Origin: Isoptericola sp. BMS4
GTDB taxonomy: Bacteria; Actinomycetota; Actinomycetes; Actinomycetales; Cellulomonadaceae
Assembly (NCBI RefSeq): GCF_011634835.1
Contig: NZ_SIRP01000001.1
Span: 3,839,748-3,903,747 of the forward strand
Direction: 5' to 3'
Length of the DNA: 64,000 nt
Numbering within the stretch: the first letter of the stretch is position 1; every line of letters begins with the position of its first letter. The notes below the pieces were generated by a model that worked only from the letters and a program-made list of their open reading frames with translations, did no database searches and was not told the origin of the DNA. Made by a program: the position numbers and the translations under genes. This document shows positions 15,689 to 25,167 of the stretch, in pieces.

Positions 15689-15750
15689 GCTCCGATCACG
15701 ATCGGCGTGTGGCCTGCGGCCCGACCGCCGCGGCCGGCGCCCCGGGCCGG

Positions 15751-16473
15751 TCAGCCCGCCGCGACGAACAGGTGCTTCGCGACGTCCTCGGGGAGCTCGA
15801 GCGCCGCCTCCCGGCCGTCGACCTCCACGACGAAGTCCCCGCCCTCGACGCGCGCGCGCAGCCGGGCCCCGGGGACGACGCCGGCCTCGGCCAGCCGCGT
15901 CAGCAGGTCGATGTCCACCTGCAGCGGCTCCGCGATGCGCTGCAGCACCAGCGCCACGCCGTCGGCGCCGCCGTCCTGCGACGCCCGGCCCAGCGGGCCC
16001 AGGACCGTGGGCAGCGACCGCACGCCCTCGAGGAAGGGCACGTCCTGGTACTGCTCCCCGAGCTCCGAGAGCCCCGGGATCGGGTTGCCGTACGGGTCCA
16101 TGTGGGGGTGGTCGAGGAGGGTGACGAGCCGCTTCTCGACCAGGTCGCTCATCACGTGCTCCCAGCGGCACGCCTCGGTGTGCACGTGCTCCCAGTCCAG
16201 CTTGATGACGTCCGTCAGGAGGCGCTCCGCGAGCCGGTGCTTGCGCATGACGCGGGTCGCCTTCGCCTGCCCCGCCTCCGTGAGCTCCAGGTGCCGGTCC
16301 CCGGTGACGACGACCAGGCCGTCCCGCTCCATCCGCGCCACCGTCTGCGACACCGTCGGGCCGGAATGGCCCAGACGCTCGGCGATACGGGCCCGCAGCG
16401 CCGGGATCCCCTCTTCACCGAGCTCGTAGATCGTCTTGAGATACATCTCGGTGGTGTCGATCAGGTCGGTCAC
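15751..16473 (-). CDS. DtxR/IdeR-type metal-dependent repressor
   Basis: A 240-residue iron (or manganese)-responsive repressor. Order: winged helix with LIDTTEMYLKTIYELGEEGIP and recognition helix SGPTVSQTVARMERDGLV (1-70); dimerisation/metal domain with HRLAERLL, HTEACRWEHVMSD and HPHMDPYGNPIP (75-140), which holds the His, Cys, Glu and Met residues of the two metal sites; and a C-terminal SH3-like FeoA domain (about 165-240). Length fits IdeR rather than the shorter MntR. GTG start with GGGAG about 8 nt before. Divergent from serC across 196 bp; I found no clear 19-bp iron box there. Confidence 0.9.
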   Translation of the reverse strand: MTDLIDTTEMYLKTIYELGEEGIPALRARIAERLGHSGPTVSQTVARMERDGLVVVTGDRHLELTEAGQAKATRVMRKHRLAERLLTDVIKLDWEHVHTEACRWEHVMSDLVEKRLVTLLDHPHMDPYGNPIPGLSELGEQYQDVPFLEGVRSLPTVLGPLGRASQDGGADGVALVLQRIAEPLQVDIDLLTRLAEAGVVPGARLRARVEGGDFVVEVDGREAALELPEDVAKHLFVAAG

Positions 16474-16630
16474 GTCCCACTCCCGTCTTTCGGCCCGGCC
16501 CTAGTCTATTCGCACGGGCGACCGCCGGGCCGCGCCCTGCCCGCCCTCTCGCCGCCGGACGCCGGCGGCGAGATGCGACCCGTCATCCTGCATCATCGGT
16601 CCGACAACGCCGCACAGCATTTCCCCGCAC

Positions 16631-16657
16631 CCGAGCACCCCGAGCACCCCGAGCACC
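16631..16657 (+). repeat. Three tandem 9-bp repeats before serC
   Basis: CCGAGCACC occurs three times in a row and ends 1 nt before the GGAGAG ribosome binding site of serC. Unit slippage would change the distance from promoter to ribosome site, though not the spacing to the start codon. Confidence 0.7.
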
Positions 16658-16669
16658 CGGAGAGACGCC

Positions 16670-17836
16670 ATGCCCGACGCGCCGACCGCGACCATCCCCT
16701 CGTCGATGCTGCCCACCGACGGGCGGTTCGGCTCCGGCCCGTCCAAGGTCCGTCCCGCGCAGGTCGCGGCGCTGGCGGCGGCCGGCGACCCCGCGGCGCC
16801 CGTGCTCGGCACCTCGCACCGCCAGCCCCCGGTCAAGAACGTCGTGCGGCGCGTGCGCCGCGGCGTCGCGGAACTCTTCGCCCTCCCGGCCGGCTACGAG
16901 GTCGCCCTCGGCAACGGCGGGTCGACGGCGTTCTGGGAGGTCGCGACCGCCTCCCTGGTGCGCCGGCGCGCCCAGCACGCCGTCTTCGGGGAGTTCGGCG
17001 GCAAGTTCGCGGCGGCGACCGCCCGCGCGCCCTTCCTCGAGGACCCGCAGGTCGTCGAGGCCGCGCCCGGCACGGTCGCGCGCCTCGACGGCGCCCTGGG
17101 CGCCTCGGGCGGCGTCGACGTCTACGCCACCCCGCACAACGAGACGTCGACCGGGGCGGTGGCCCCGGTCGCGCAGGTTCCCGGCGCGCGGGCCGACGGC
17201 GCCCTGCTGCTCGTCGACGCCACCTCGGGCGCCGGGGGGCTGCCGGTCGACGTCGCCGACACCGACGTCTACTACTTCGGGCCGCAGAAGGCGTTCGCGG
17301 CCGACGGCGGCCTGTGGCTGGCGCTGTGCTCCCCCGCGGCGGTGGAGCGGGCCGCCACCGTCGAGGCCGGCGCCGGGCCCGACGGCCGGTGGGTCCCCGA
17401 GTTCCTCTCGCTGACGACGGCCCTGGCCAACTCGCGCGCCGACCAGACGCTCAACACACCGGCCGTGGCGACACTGGTGATGCTCGCCGACCAGGTCGAG
17501 TGGCTGCTCGAGCGGGGCGGGCTGGCCTGGTCGACGGCGCGGTGCGCGGAGTCCGCGGGCGTCCTGTACGACTGGGCGACGACGCGCGACTGGGCCTCCC
17601 CGTTCGTCACGGACGCCGCCGAGCGCTCGACCGTCGTGGTGACCGTCGACCTCGACGACGCGATCGACGCCTCGGCGGTCGTCGCGGTGCTGCGCGCGCA
17701 CGGGATCCTCGACGTGTTCCCGTACCGCAAGCTGAACCGCAACCAGCTGCGCGTGGGGGTGTTCCCCGCCGTCGAGCCGGACGACGTGCGGGCCCTGGTC
17801 GCGTGCGTGGACCACGTCGTCGCGCAGCTGTCCTGA
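16670..17836 (+). CDS. serC: Phosphoserine aminotransferase
   Basis: A 388-residue class V PLP enzyme making 3-phosphoserine from 3-phosphohydroxypyruvate and glutamate in serine biosynthesis. It is of the actinobacterial/archaeal SerC form: RFGSGPSKVRP at the N-terminus, LGTSHRQPPVKNVVRRVRRG, the cofactor-binding GNGGSTAFWE, the HNETSTGAV loop, LLVDATSGAGG and the PLP lysine K207 in DVYYFGPQKAFA. The C-terminal half includes LNTPAVATLVMLADQ and YRKLNRNQLRVGVFP. ATG with GGAGAG 6 nt upstream. Divergent from the metal regulator; no operon partner. Confidence 0.95.
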   Translation: MPDAPTATIPSSMLPTDGRFGSGPSKVRPAQVAALAAAGDPAAPVLGTSHRQPPVKNVVRRVRRGVAELFALPAGYEVALGNGGSTAFWEVATASLVRRRAQHAVFGEFGGKFAAATARAPFLEDPQVVEAAPGTVARLDGALGASGGVDVYATPHNETSTGAVAPVAQVPGARADGALLLVDATSGAGGLPVDVADTDVYYFGPQKAFAADGGLWLALCSPAAVERAATVEAGAGPDGRWVPEFLSLTTALANSRADQTLNTPAVATLVMLADQVEWLLERGGLAWSTARCAESAGVLYDWATTRDWASPFVTDAAERSTVVVTVDLDDAIDASAVVAVLRAHGILDVFPYRKLNRNQLRVGVFPAVEPDDVRALVACVDHVVAQLS

Positions 17837-17996
17837 CTCCCCCGCGGCGGCTCCCGGCGGCCGCCCGCGACACGGCGTCGTCGCAGGCCATACCGTGACT
17901 CGCCACGCCGAGTGTGACCCGTTTCATCCTTCGGACGTGCTCTGATAGCGTCCGTGCTCGTCCAGTTCGGGCGATCAAGACGGCGGAGGTTCGCGC

Positions 17997-18830
17997 GTGC
18001 CGGAGATGCACCACTTCACCTACGGGATCATCACCCCGGTCCTGGCCTACGTGGCCTCGTGCGTCGGTGCAGCCACCGGACTGTCCGCGACCTCGCGTGC
18101 CCGTGCCGCCACGGACACCAGGACGCGCGCGGTCTGGCTGCTCGTCGGGGCGTTGTCCATCGGCTGCACGGGCGTGTGGGTCATGCACTTCGTGGCCATG
18201 CTCGGCTTCACCGTGACGGGCATGCCCATCAACTACGACGTCCCGGAGACGATCCTCAGCGCCGTGCTGGCGGTCGTCGTGGTCGCGATCGCCCTGTTCC
18301 TCGTCGGCTTCGGCGGCGACCGCCCGGTCCCCCTGCTCGGCGGTGGCCTCGTGGCCGGCGTGGGCGTGGCGATCATGCACTACATGGGCATGGCGGCCAT
18401 GCGGATGACCGGGCACATGAACTACACACCATGGATCGTCGCGGTGTCGATCGTCATCGCCCTCGTGGCGGCCACGGCGGCGCTGTGGCTCTCCGTCAAC
18501 GTCAAGGGCTGGCTGGCCACGACGGGCGCCGCGCTGATCATGGGCGCCGCGGTGAGCGGGATGCACTACACAGGCATGGCCGCGCTGACGATCAGCGGCC
18601 CCCTCGGCAAGCCGTCCGAGGGCACGAGCGCGGTCGACCTGCTCGGGCCGCTGATCCTCGGGATCGTCGCCCTCACCGTGGCCCTTGTGTTCGTCGTGGC
18701 GATGTGGCCGACCGAGAGCGAGATGCGCGAGCGGCAGGCCTTCGACGAGCGCCGTCGCCGCCACCTGGAGCGCCAGCGCGCGCGCCAGGAGGAGGACCGG
18801 GAGCGTCAGGCCGCGAGCCGCGGCTTCTGA
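17997..18830 (+). CDS. Stand-alone MHYT-domain membrane sensor
   Basis: A 277-residue protein with seven predicted transmembrane helices and the three MHYT-type motifs at helix ends: MHFVAML, MHYMGMAAM and MHYTGMAAL. In other bacteria these Met/His clusters are proposed to bind copper and sense O2, CO or NO. Unlike most MHYT proteins it has no GGDEF, EAL or kinase output domain; the C-terminus is a basic, Arg/Glu-rich cytoplasmic helix ([21 protein letters not shown]). GTG start with GGAGG 7 nt upstream. It overlaps the convergent MFS gene by 25 bp. Confidence 0.9.
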   Translation: MPEMHHFTYGIITPVLAYVASCVGAATGLSATSRARAATDTRTRAVWLLVGALSIGCTGVWVMHFVAMLGFTVTGMPINYDVPETILSAVLAVVVVAIALFLVGFGGDRPVPLLGGGLVAGVGVAIMHYMGMAAMRMTGHMNYTPWIVAVSIVIALVAATAALWLSVNVKGWLATTGAALIMGAAVSGMHYTGMAALTISGPLGKPSEGTSAVDLLGPLILGIVALTVALVFVVAMWPTESEMRERQAFDERRRRHLERQRARQEEDRERQAASRGF

Positions 18831-20116
18831 GCCGCGGCGCGGCCGGCGCCGGCCGTCCCGTCGAGGTAGACGACCTCCAGGTGCGGGCGCCGCAGCACGC
18901 GGTACCGCACCCGCAGGTGCCAGCGCCGGACCGCCCACACGGTCGCGCCCGCCGCGACGAGGAACGTCGCGATCGAGCCCACGAGGATCGACCAGCGAGG
19001 GCCGAACGCCTCGCCGATCCACCCCACGATCGGGGCGCCGACGGGCGTCGCGCCCTGGAAGATCATCACGTAGAGGGCCATCACCCGGCCCCGCATCACC
19101 GGGTCGGTCGAGACCTGCAGCGCGCTGTTCGCCGCCGTCATCATCGTGAGGGACGCCAGCCCGACGGGGATGCAGGCGACGACGAACGCCGGGTAGCCGG
19201 GCATGAGGCCCAGCACCGCCGTCGAGACCGCGAACGCGAACGCCGAGCCGATGACGAGCCGGACGCGCGGGCGCTCCCGCCGGGCGGCCAGCAGCGCGCC
19301 GGTGAGCGACCCGATCGCGAGCACCGAGCCGAGGATGCCGTACTCCCCCGCGCCACGACCGAACTCGACCTTCGCCATGAGGGCCGACGTGAGCTGGAAG
19401 TTCAGGCCGAACGTGGAGACCACGAACATCACGACCATGATCACGACGATGTCTGACCGCCCGCGCACGTAGCGGATCCCCTCGCGGATCTGCCCCTTGG
19501 CCCGCGGCGCGACGGCCTGGGCGCGGAGCGCACCGGTGCGCATCGCCGCGAGGGCGGCGATCGTCGCGGCGAAGGAGACGCCGTTGATGACGAAGACCCA
19601 GCCGGCGCCGACGGCCGCGATGAGCAGGCCGGCCACACCCGGGCCGACGAGGCGGGCGGCGTTGAACGACGCGCTGTTGAGCCCGATGGCGTTCGGCAGC
19701 CGGTGCGCCGGGACCATGTCGGCGACGAAGGTCTGCCGCGCGGGGTTGTCCAGCGCGGAGACCACTCCGAGGAGCAGCGCGAATCCGTAGACGTGCCACA
19801 GCTCGGCCCGCCCGGACAGCACGAGGGCGCCGAGCCCGAGCGCGAGCACACCCTGGGCGCCTTGCGTGATCATGAGGAGCTGGCGGCGCGGCAGCCGGTC
19901 GGCGAGCACGCCCGCCCACGGCGACAGCAGCAGGAACGGGACGAACTGCAGCGCGGTGGTGATGCCGACCGCGACACCGGACTCGTCGGACAGGTCGGTC
20001 AGGACGATCCAGTCCTGCGCCACGCGCTGCATCCACGTGCCGACGTTGGCGACGAGGGCGGCGGCGAACCAGAGGCGGTAGTTCGGGTACTTCAGCGAGG
20101 AGAAGGTGGCGCTCAT
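18806..20116 (-). CDS. MFS transporter (enterobactin/drug exporter-like MFS_3)
   Basis: A 436-residue major facilitator with about 12 membrane helices. Visible: [25 protein letters not shown] in the first helix region, [11 protein letters not shown] in the cytoplasmic loop 2-3 (the MFS motif A position), [25 protein letters not shown] after helix 4 and [27 protein letters not shown] in the second half. These match the EntS/MefA-like MFS_3 group of proton-driven exporters; substrate unknown. ATG start with CGGAG about 9 nt upstream. No regulator is adjacent. Confidence 0.88.
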   Translation of the reverse strand: MSATFSSLKYPNYRLWFAAALVANVGTWMQRVAQDWIVLTDLSDESGVAVGITTALQFVPFLLLSPWAGVLADRLPRRQLLMITQGAQGVLALGLGALVLSGRAELWHVYGFALLLGVVSALDNPARQTFVADMVPAHRLPNAIGLNSASFNAARLVGPGVAGLLIAAVGAGWVFVINGVSFAATIAALAAMRTGALRAQAVAPRAKGQIREGIRYVRGRSDIVVIMVVMFVVSTFGLNFQLTSALMAKVEFGRGAGEYGILGSVLAIGSLTGALLAARRERPRVRLVIGSAFAFAVSTAVLGLMPGYPAFVVACIPVGLASLTMMTAANSALQVSTDPVMRGRVMALYVMIFQGATPVGAPIVGWIGEAFGPRWSILVGSIATFLVAAGATVWAVRRWHLRVRYRVLRRPHLEVVYLDGTAGAGRAAAQKPRLAA

Positions 20117-20316
20117 CGGGCGATGCTCCGGATGGGTTCGTCGCTCGCGGGGGCCACGGGTCTCCTCTCCTCGGCACAGCTGGTCGCTCAGGTCAACAGT
20201 CTATCGAATCGTTCTATTCCGACTGCGGGCCGCGGTTCCGGGCCGCCCTGCTCCGCGGGGTGAACTGCACCGGCGCCCGCTGCCGCGACGACCGGCGCGT
20301 GGCATCATCGACGAGC

Positions 20317-21180
20317 ATGAGGGGGATCGTCCTGGCCGGCGGCTCGGGCACCCGGCTGCACCCGATCACGCTGGGCGTGAGCAAGCAGCTCGTGCCGGTC
20401 TACGACAAGCCGATGATCTACTACCCGCTGTCGACGCTGATCCTGGCGGGCATCCGGGACATCCTCGTCATCACGACCCCGCACGACGCCGAGCAGTTCC
20501 GGCGGCTGCTGGGCGACGGCTCGCAGTTCGGGGTGTCGATCGAGTACACGGTCCAGGCGGAGCCGAACGGGCTGGCGCAGGCGTTCGTGCTCGGTGAGGA
20601 CTTCCTCGGCTCGGAGCCCGCCGCCCTGGTGCTGGGCGACAACATCTTCTACGGCCCCGGGCTCGGCTCCCAGCTCGGCCGCTTCGAGCACCTCGACGGC
20701 GGCGCCGTCTTCGCGTACCGGGTCGCCGACCCGACGGCGTACGGCGTCGTGGAGTTCGACGCGCAGGGGCGGGCCCTGTCCCTCGAGGAGAAGCCGGCCC
20801 GACCGAGGTCGAGCTACGCCGTGCCGGGGCTCTACTTCTACGACAACGACGTGGTGGAGATCGCGAAGCACCTCGAGCCGTCGGCGCGCGGCGAGTACGA
20901 GATCACCGACGTCAACCGGGAGTACCTGGGCCGCGGCACCCTGCAGGTGGAGGTGCTGCCCCGCGGGACCGCCTGGCTGGACACCGGGACGTTCGACTCC
21001 CTGCTGGAGGCGTCCGACTACGTCCGCACCATCGAGCGCCGGCAGGGACTGAAGATCGGCGCACCCGAGGAGGTCGCCTGGCGGCGCGGGTTCCTGTCGG
21101 ACGACGAGCTGCGTGCACGGGCCGAGAAGCTCATCAAGTCCGGCTACGGCTCCTACCTGCTGGGGCTGCTCGGCGAGTAG
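20317..21180 (+). CDS. rfbA: Glucose-1-phosphate thymidylyltransferase
   Basis: A 287-residue nucleotidyltransferase forming dTDP-glucose, the first step of dTDP-L-rhamnose synthesis. Motifs: [18 protein letters not shown] (nucleotide binding and catalytic Arg), [31 protein letters not shown] and VLGDNIFYG with the metal-binding Asp. The ATG at 20317 is chosen because the RfbA fold starts exactly there; there is no Shine-Dalgarno, and CATCAT 8 nt upstream could be the -10 of a leaderless message. One base separates its stop from the convergent rfbD. Confidence 0.95.
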   Translation: MRGIVLAGGSGTRLHPITLGVSKQLVPVYDKPMIYYPLSTLILAGIRDILVITTPHDAEQFRRLLGDGSQFGVSIEYTVQAEPNGLAQAFVLGEDFLGSEPAALVLGDNIFYGPGLGSQLGRFEHLDGGAVFAYRVADPTAYGVVEFDAQGRALSLEEKPARPRSSYAVPGLYFYDNDVVEIAKHLEPSARGEYEITDVNREYLGRGTLQVEVLPRGTAWLDTGTFDSLLEASDYVRTIERRQGLKIGAPEEVAWRRGFLSDDELRARAEKLIKSGYGSYLLGLLGE

Positions 21181-21181
21181 C

Positions 21182-22069
21182 TCAGGTGAGCACCTGCCGG
21201 GCCGCTCTCTCCCAGCGCTCCGCCCAGTGCCCGATGGGGGCGACGCCGGCGGCGCGCAGCGCGTCGTGGCCCAGCACCGAGTACGCGGGCCGCGGGGCAG
21301 GCCGCACGAACGCGTCGCTGGTGACCGGCTCCAGCGGGATGTCGAGGCCCGCGGACGCGAGGATCCGGCGCGTGAACCCGTACCAGGACGTCCGTCCCGA
21401 CGACGTGCCGTGGTAGGTGCCGGACAGCGCGCCCGCCTCGACCAGCCGCACGATCAGGTCGGCCAGGTCGGCGGTCCAGGTGGGCTGCCCGACCTGGTCG
21501 TCGACGACCGCGAGGCGGTCCTTCTCGGCACCGAGCCTCGCCATCGTCTTCGGGAAGCACCCGCCGTGCGCGCCGTACAGCCACGCGGTGCGCACGATCA
21601 GGTGGTCGGGCGCCTCGGCCCGCACGGCCCACTCCCCGGCCGCCTTGGTGCGTCCGTAGGCGGACCTCGGCGCGACGGCGGCGTCCTCGGCGTACGGGAC
21701 GTCGGCGTCGCCGTCGAACACGTAGTCGGTGGAGACCTGCACCAGCCGCGCCCCCGCGGCGTGCGTGGCCCGGGCGAGGTTCGCCGCACCGGTCGCGTTG
21801 GCGGCGAACGCCTCGGGCTCGTGCGTCTCCGCGTCGTCGACGGCGGTCCACGCGGCCGCGTTGACGACCACGTCGAACCCGCGGACGGCCGCGCGGGCAG
21901 CACTCGGGTCGGTGACGTCGAGGTCCGCCCGGCGTAGCCCGACGACGTCGGCCCCAGCCGCGCGCAACCGTGCCACCATGTCGGTGCCCAGCATCCCGGC
22001 GGCGCCGGTGACGAGCCAGCGACGAGGACCGGTGGAGGACACGGGCGCTGTGGTCGTCGTCGCGGTCAC
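21182..22069 (-). CDS. rfbD: dTDP-4-dehydrorhamnose reductase
   Basis: A 295-residue short-chain dehydrogenase catalysing the last, NAD(P)H-dependent step to dTDP-L-rhamnose. Visible: the Rossmann motif WLVTGAAGMLGTDMV, the AAWTAVDDAETHEPEAFAANATG segment, STDYVFDG and the catalytic Tyr/Lys in YGRTKAAGEW. C-terminal substrate domain: YHGTSSGRTSWYGF. The GTG at 22069 sits 6 nt after a TAGGAT -10 box, so the message is probably leaderless; a later start would still retain the fold. Divergent from rfbC. Confidence 0.93.
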   Translation of the reverse strand: MTATTTTAPVSSTGPRRWLVTGAAGMLGTDMVARLRAAGADVVGLRRADLDVTDPSAARAAVRGFDVVVNAAAWTAVDDAETHEPEAFAANATGAANLARATHAAGARLVQVSTDYVFDGDADVPYAEDAAVAPRSAYGRTKAAGEWAVRAEAPDHLIVRTAWLYGAHGGCFPKTMARLGAEKDRLAVVDDQVGQPTWTADLADLIVRLVEAGALSGTYHGTSSGRTSWYGFTRRILASAGLDIPLEPVTSDAFVRPAPRPAYSVLGHDALRAAGVAPIGHWAERWERAARQVLT

Positions 22070-22083
22070 CGTAGGATCCTACG
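22070..22083. promoter_or_regulatory. Perfect palindrome forming overlapping divergent -10 boxes
   Basis: CGTAGGATCCTACG contains TAGGAT on both strands. On the minus strand it ends 6 nt before the rfbD GTG (leaderless spacing); on the plus strand it would give rfbC a leader of about 30 nt including its AAGGAG site. The two promoters would compete for polymerase. -35 matches are poor. Confidence 0.5.
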
Positions 22084-22113
22084 GGTCTCCACCTCGACCC
22101 CGAAGGAGCACCC

Positions 22114-22731
22114 GTGCAGATCCGCGAGCTGACCGTCCCCGGCGCGTTCGAGATCACCCCGAAGCAGCTCGGCGACCCGCGGGGCGTGTTCCTCGAGTGG
22201 TTCAAGGCCGAGCCGTTCGCGGACGCCGTCGGCCACCCGCTGGACCTGCGGCAGGCCAACTGCTCCGTGTCGGCCGCCGGTGTGCTCCGCGGCATCCACT
22301 TCGCGGACGTGCCGCCCGGGCAGGCCAAGTACGTCACCTGCCCGAAGGGTGCCGTCCTGGACGTCGTCGTGGACGTCCGGGTCGGCTCCCCCACGTTCGG
22401 GGGGTGGGACTCGGTGCTGCTCGACGACGTCGACCGGCGCGCCATCTACCTCGGGGAGGGCCTGGGGCACGCGTTCTGCTCGCTCGAGGACGGCTCGACC
22501 GTGCAGTACCTCTGCTCGACCGGCTACGCCCCCGAGCGCGAGCACGGCATCCACCCGCTCGACCCGACCGTCGGCATCGAGTGGCCGACGACCGCGCGCG
22601 ACGGGTCCGCCCTGACGGCCCTGCTGTCCGAGAAGGACACCGCCGCCCCGTCGCTCGCGGAGGCGCGGCAGCAGGGGCTCCTGCCGACCCTCGACGGTGT
22701 CGAGGAGTACCTGGCGTCGCTGCGCGCCTGA
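22114..22731 (+). CDS. rfbC: dTDP-4-dehydrorhamnose 3,5-epimerase
   Basis: A 205-residue cupin-fold epimerase that inverts C3 and C5 of dTDP-4-keto-6-deoxyglucose. Conserved: QANCSVSAAGVLRGIHFAD with the catalytic His, KYVTCPKGAVLDVVVDVRVGSPTFG, and IYLGEGLGHAFCSLEDGSTVQYLCS with the Tyr position. GTG start with AAGGAG 6 nt upstream. Divergent from rfbD over 44 bp and convergent with rfbB 10 bp downstream. Confidence 0.95.
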   Translation: MQIRELTVPGAFEITPKQLGDPRGVFLEWFKAEPFADAVGHPLDLRQANCSVSAAGVLRGIHFADVPPGQAKYVTCPKGAVLDVVVDVRVGSPTFGGWDSVLLDDVDRRAIYLGEGLGHAFCSLEDGSTVQYLCSTGYAPEREHGIHPLDPTVGIEWPTTARDGSALTALLSEKDTAAPSLAEARQQGLLPTLDGVEEYLASLRA

Positions 22732-22741
22732 GCCCGCCGAC

Positions 22742-23779
<1,038 letters not shown>

Positions 23780-25093
23780 TCAACGACGGCCGAGAGCACG
23801 ATACTGCCAGCCCGCCGCCTGCCAGACCGAACGGTCCAGGGCGTTCCGGCCGTCGAGCACGGTGCGCTGCGCGACGAGCGACCCCGCCCGCTCCGCGTCG
23901 AGCTCCTTGTACTGCCGCCACTCGGTCAGCACCAGGACGGCGTCGGCGCCGGCCAGGGCGGCCTCCAGGTCGTGCTCGTAACGGAGGTCCGGCGCCTTGA
24001 CCCGCGCGTTGTCGATCGCCTGCGGGTCGTGCACGGTGACGACGGCGCCCATCTCGCTCAGGCGCGCGGCAACCGCGAGCGCCGGCGAGTCGCGGACGTC
24101 GTCGCTGTCGGGCTTGAACGCCGCGCCCAGCACGGTGATCTCGGCGCCGTCGACGGACCCGCCGAGCACCTCGACCGCGAGCTCGACCATGCGCGCGCGG
24201 CGGCGGGTGTTGATCGCGTCGACCTCGCCGAGGAACGCGACCGCCTCCCCCGCGCCCAGCTCGTCCGCGCGGGCCATGAAGGCGCGGATGTCCTTGGGCA
24301 GGCACCCGCCCCCGAACCCGAGACCGGCGTTGAGGAACCGGCGGCCGATGCGCACGTCGTGGCCGATGGCGTCCGCCAGCCGGGTGACGTCGCCGCCGGC
24401 GACCTCGCACAGCTCGGCCATGGCGTTGATGAACGAGATCTTCGTGGCGAGGAACGAGTTGGCGGCGACCTTGACCAGCTCCGCCGTCGGATAGTCCGTG
24501 ACGATCCGCGGGACGCCCTCGGCGAGCGGCGACGCGTACACCTCGTCGAGGACGGAGACCGCACTCTCGCCCGCGGCGCCGTCGGGCACACCGTAGACCA
24601 GCCGGTCGGGGTGGAGCGTGTCCTTGACCGCCAACCCCTCGCGGAGGAACTCGGGGTTCCAGGCGAGGACGGCGCCCGGCCGCGCCGCCGCGACCCGGTC
24701 CGCGAGACGGGACGCGGTGCCGACGGGCACCGTGGACTTGCCGACCACGACCGCACCCGTGCCGACGTGCGGGACGAGGGAGTCCACGGCCGCGTCGACG
24801 AACGCCAGGTCTGCCGCGAACCCGTCGGCGCGCTGCGGGGTACCGACACAGAGGAAGTGCACCTCCGCGCCGGCGACGTCCTCGATCCGGGTCGACACCG
24901 TGAGCCTGCCGGTCGCCGCCACCTCGGCGAGCAGCTCGTCGAGGCCGGGCTCGAAGAAGGGCGACCTGCCCGCTGCCAGGGCTTCCACCTTCGCGGGGTC
25001 GACGTCGACTCCCACGACGTCGTGCCCGAGCCTGGCCATGCACGCGGCGTGCACTGCTCCGAGGTACCCGAGCCCGACCACCGAGATCTTCAC
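23780..25093 (-). CDS. ugd: UDP-glucose 6-dehydrogenase family
   Basis: A 437-residue UDP-glucose/GDP-mannose dehydrogenase producing UDP-glucuronate for surface polysaccharides. Order: NAD domain with KISVVGLGYLGAVHAACMA, FFEPGLDELL, VGKSTVPVGTA; central helix; catalytic Cys in GFGGGCLPKDIRAF (the usual family wording is GGSCFPKD); and the UDP-binding C-terminal domain with GAAFKPDSDDVRDSPAL and VLTEWRQYKELD. Those C-terminal motifs are intact. The GTG at 25093 is chosen for GGAGGG 8 nt upstream and because the Rossmann motif begins here; no earlier start has homology. Confidence 0.92.
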   Translation of the reverse strand: MKISVVGLGYLGAVHAACMARLGHDVVGVDVDPAKVEALAAGRSPFFEPGLDELLAEVAATGRLTVSTRIEDVAGAEVHFLCVGTPQRADGFAADLAFVDAAVDSLVPHVGTGAVVVGKSTVPVGTASRLADRVAAARPGAVLAWNPEFLREGLAVKDTLHPDRLVYGVPDGAAGESAVSVLDEVYASPLAEGVPRIVTDYPTAELVKVAANSFLATKISFINAMAELCEVAGGDVTRLADAIGHDVRIGRRFLNAGLGFGGGCLPKDIRAFMARADELGAGEAVAFLGEVDAINTRRRARMVELAVEVLGGSVDGAEITVLGAAFKPDSDDVRDSPALAVAARLSEMGAVVTVHDPQAIDNARVKAPDLRYEHDLEAALAGADAVLVLTEWRQYKELDAERAGSLVAQRTVLDGRNALDRSVWQAAGWQYRALGRR

Positions 25094-25167
25094 GCTGCCT
25101 GCCCTCCGACGGGAACCTGAGTGCGACGCTAGTGCAATCGCGTGCTCTGGCGCCCCCGGAGCGGTGC

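Noticed and set aside
14617-17898. Very long plus-strand open frame of 1093 codons
   Set aside because: It runs antisense to the second hydrolase and the DtxR-type gene and through serC in another frame; the translation is Arg/Ala/Gly-rich with no domain. Long shadows are expected at this GC content.
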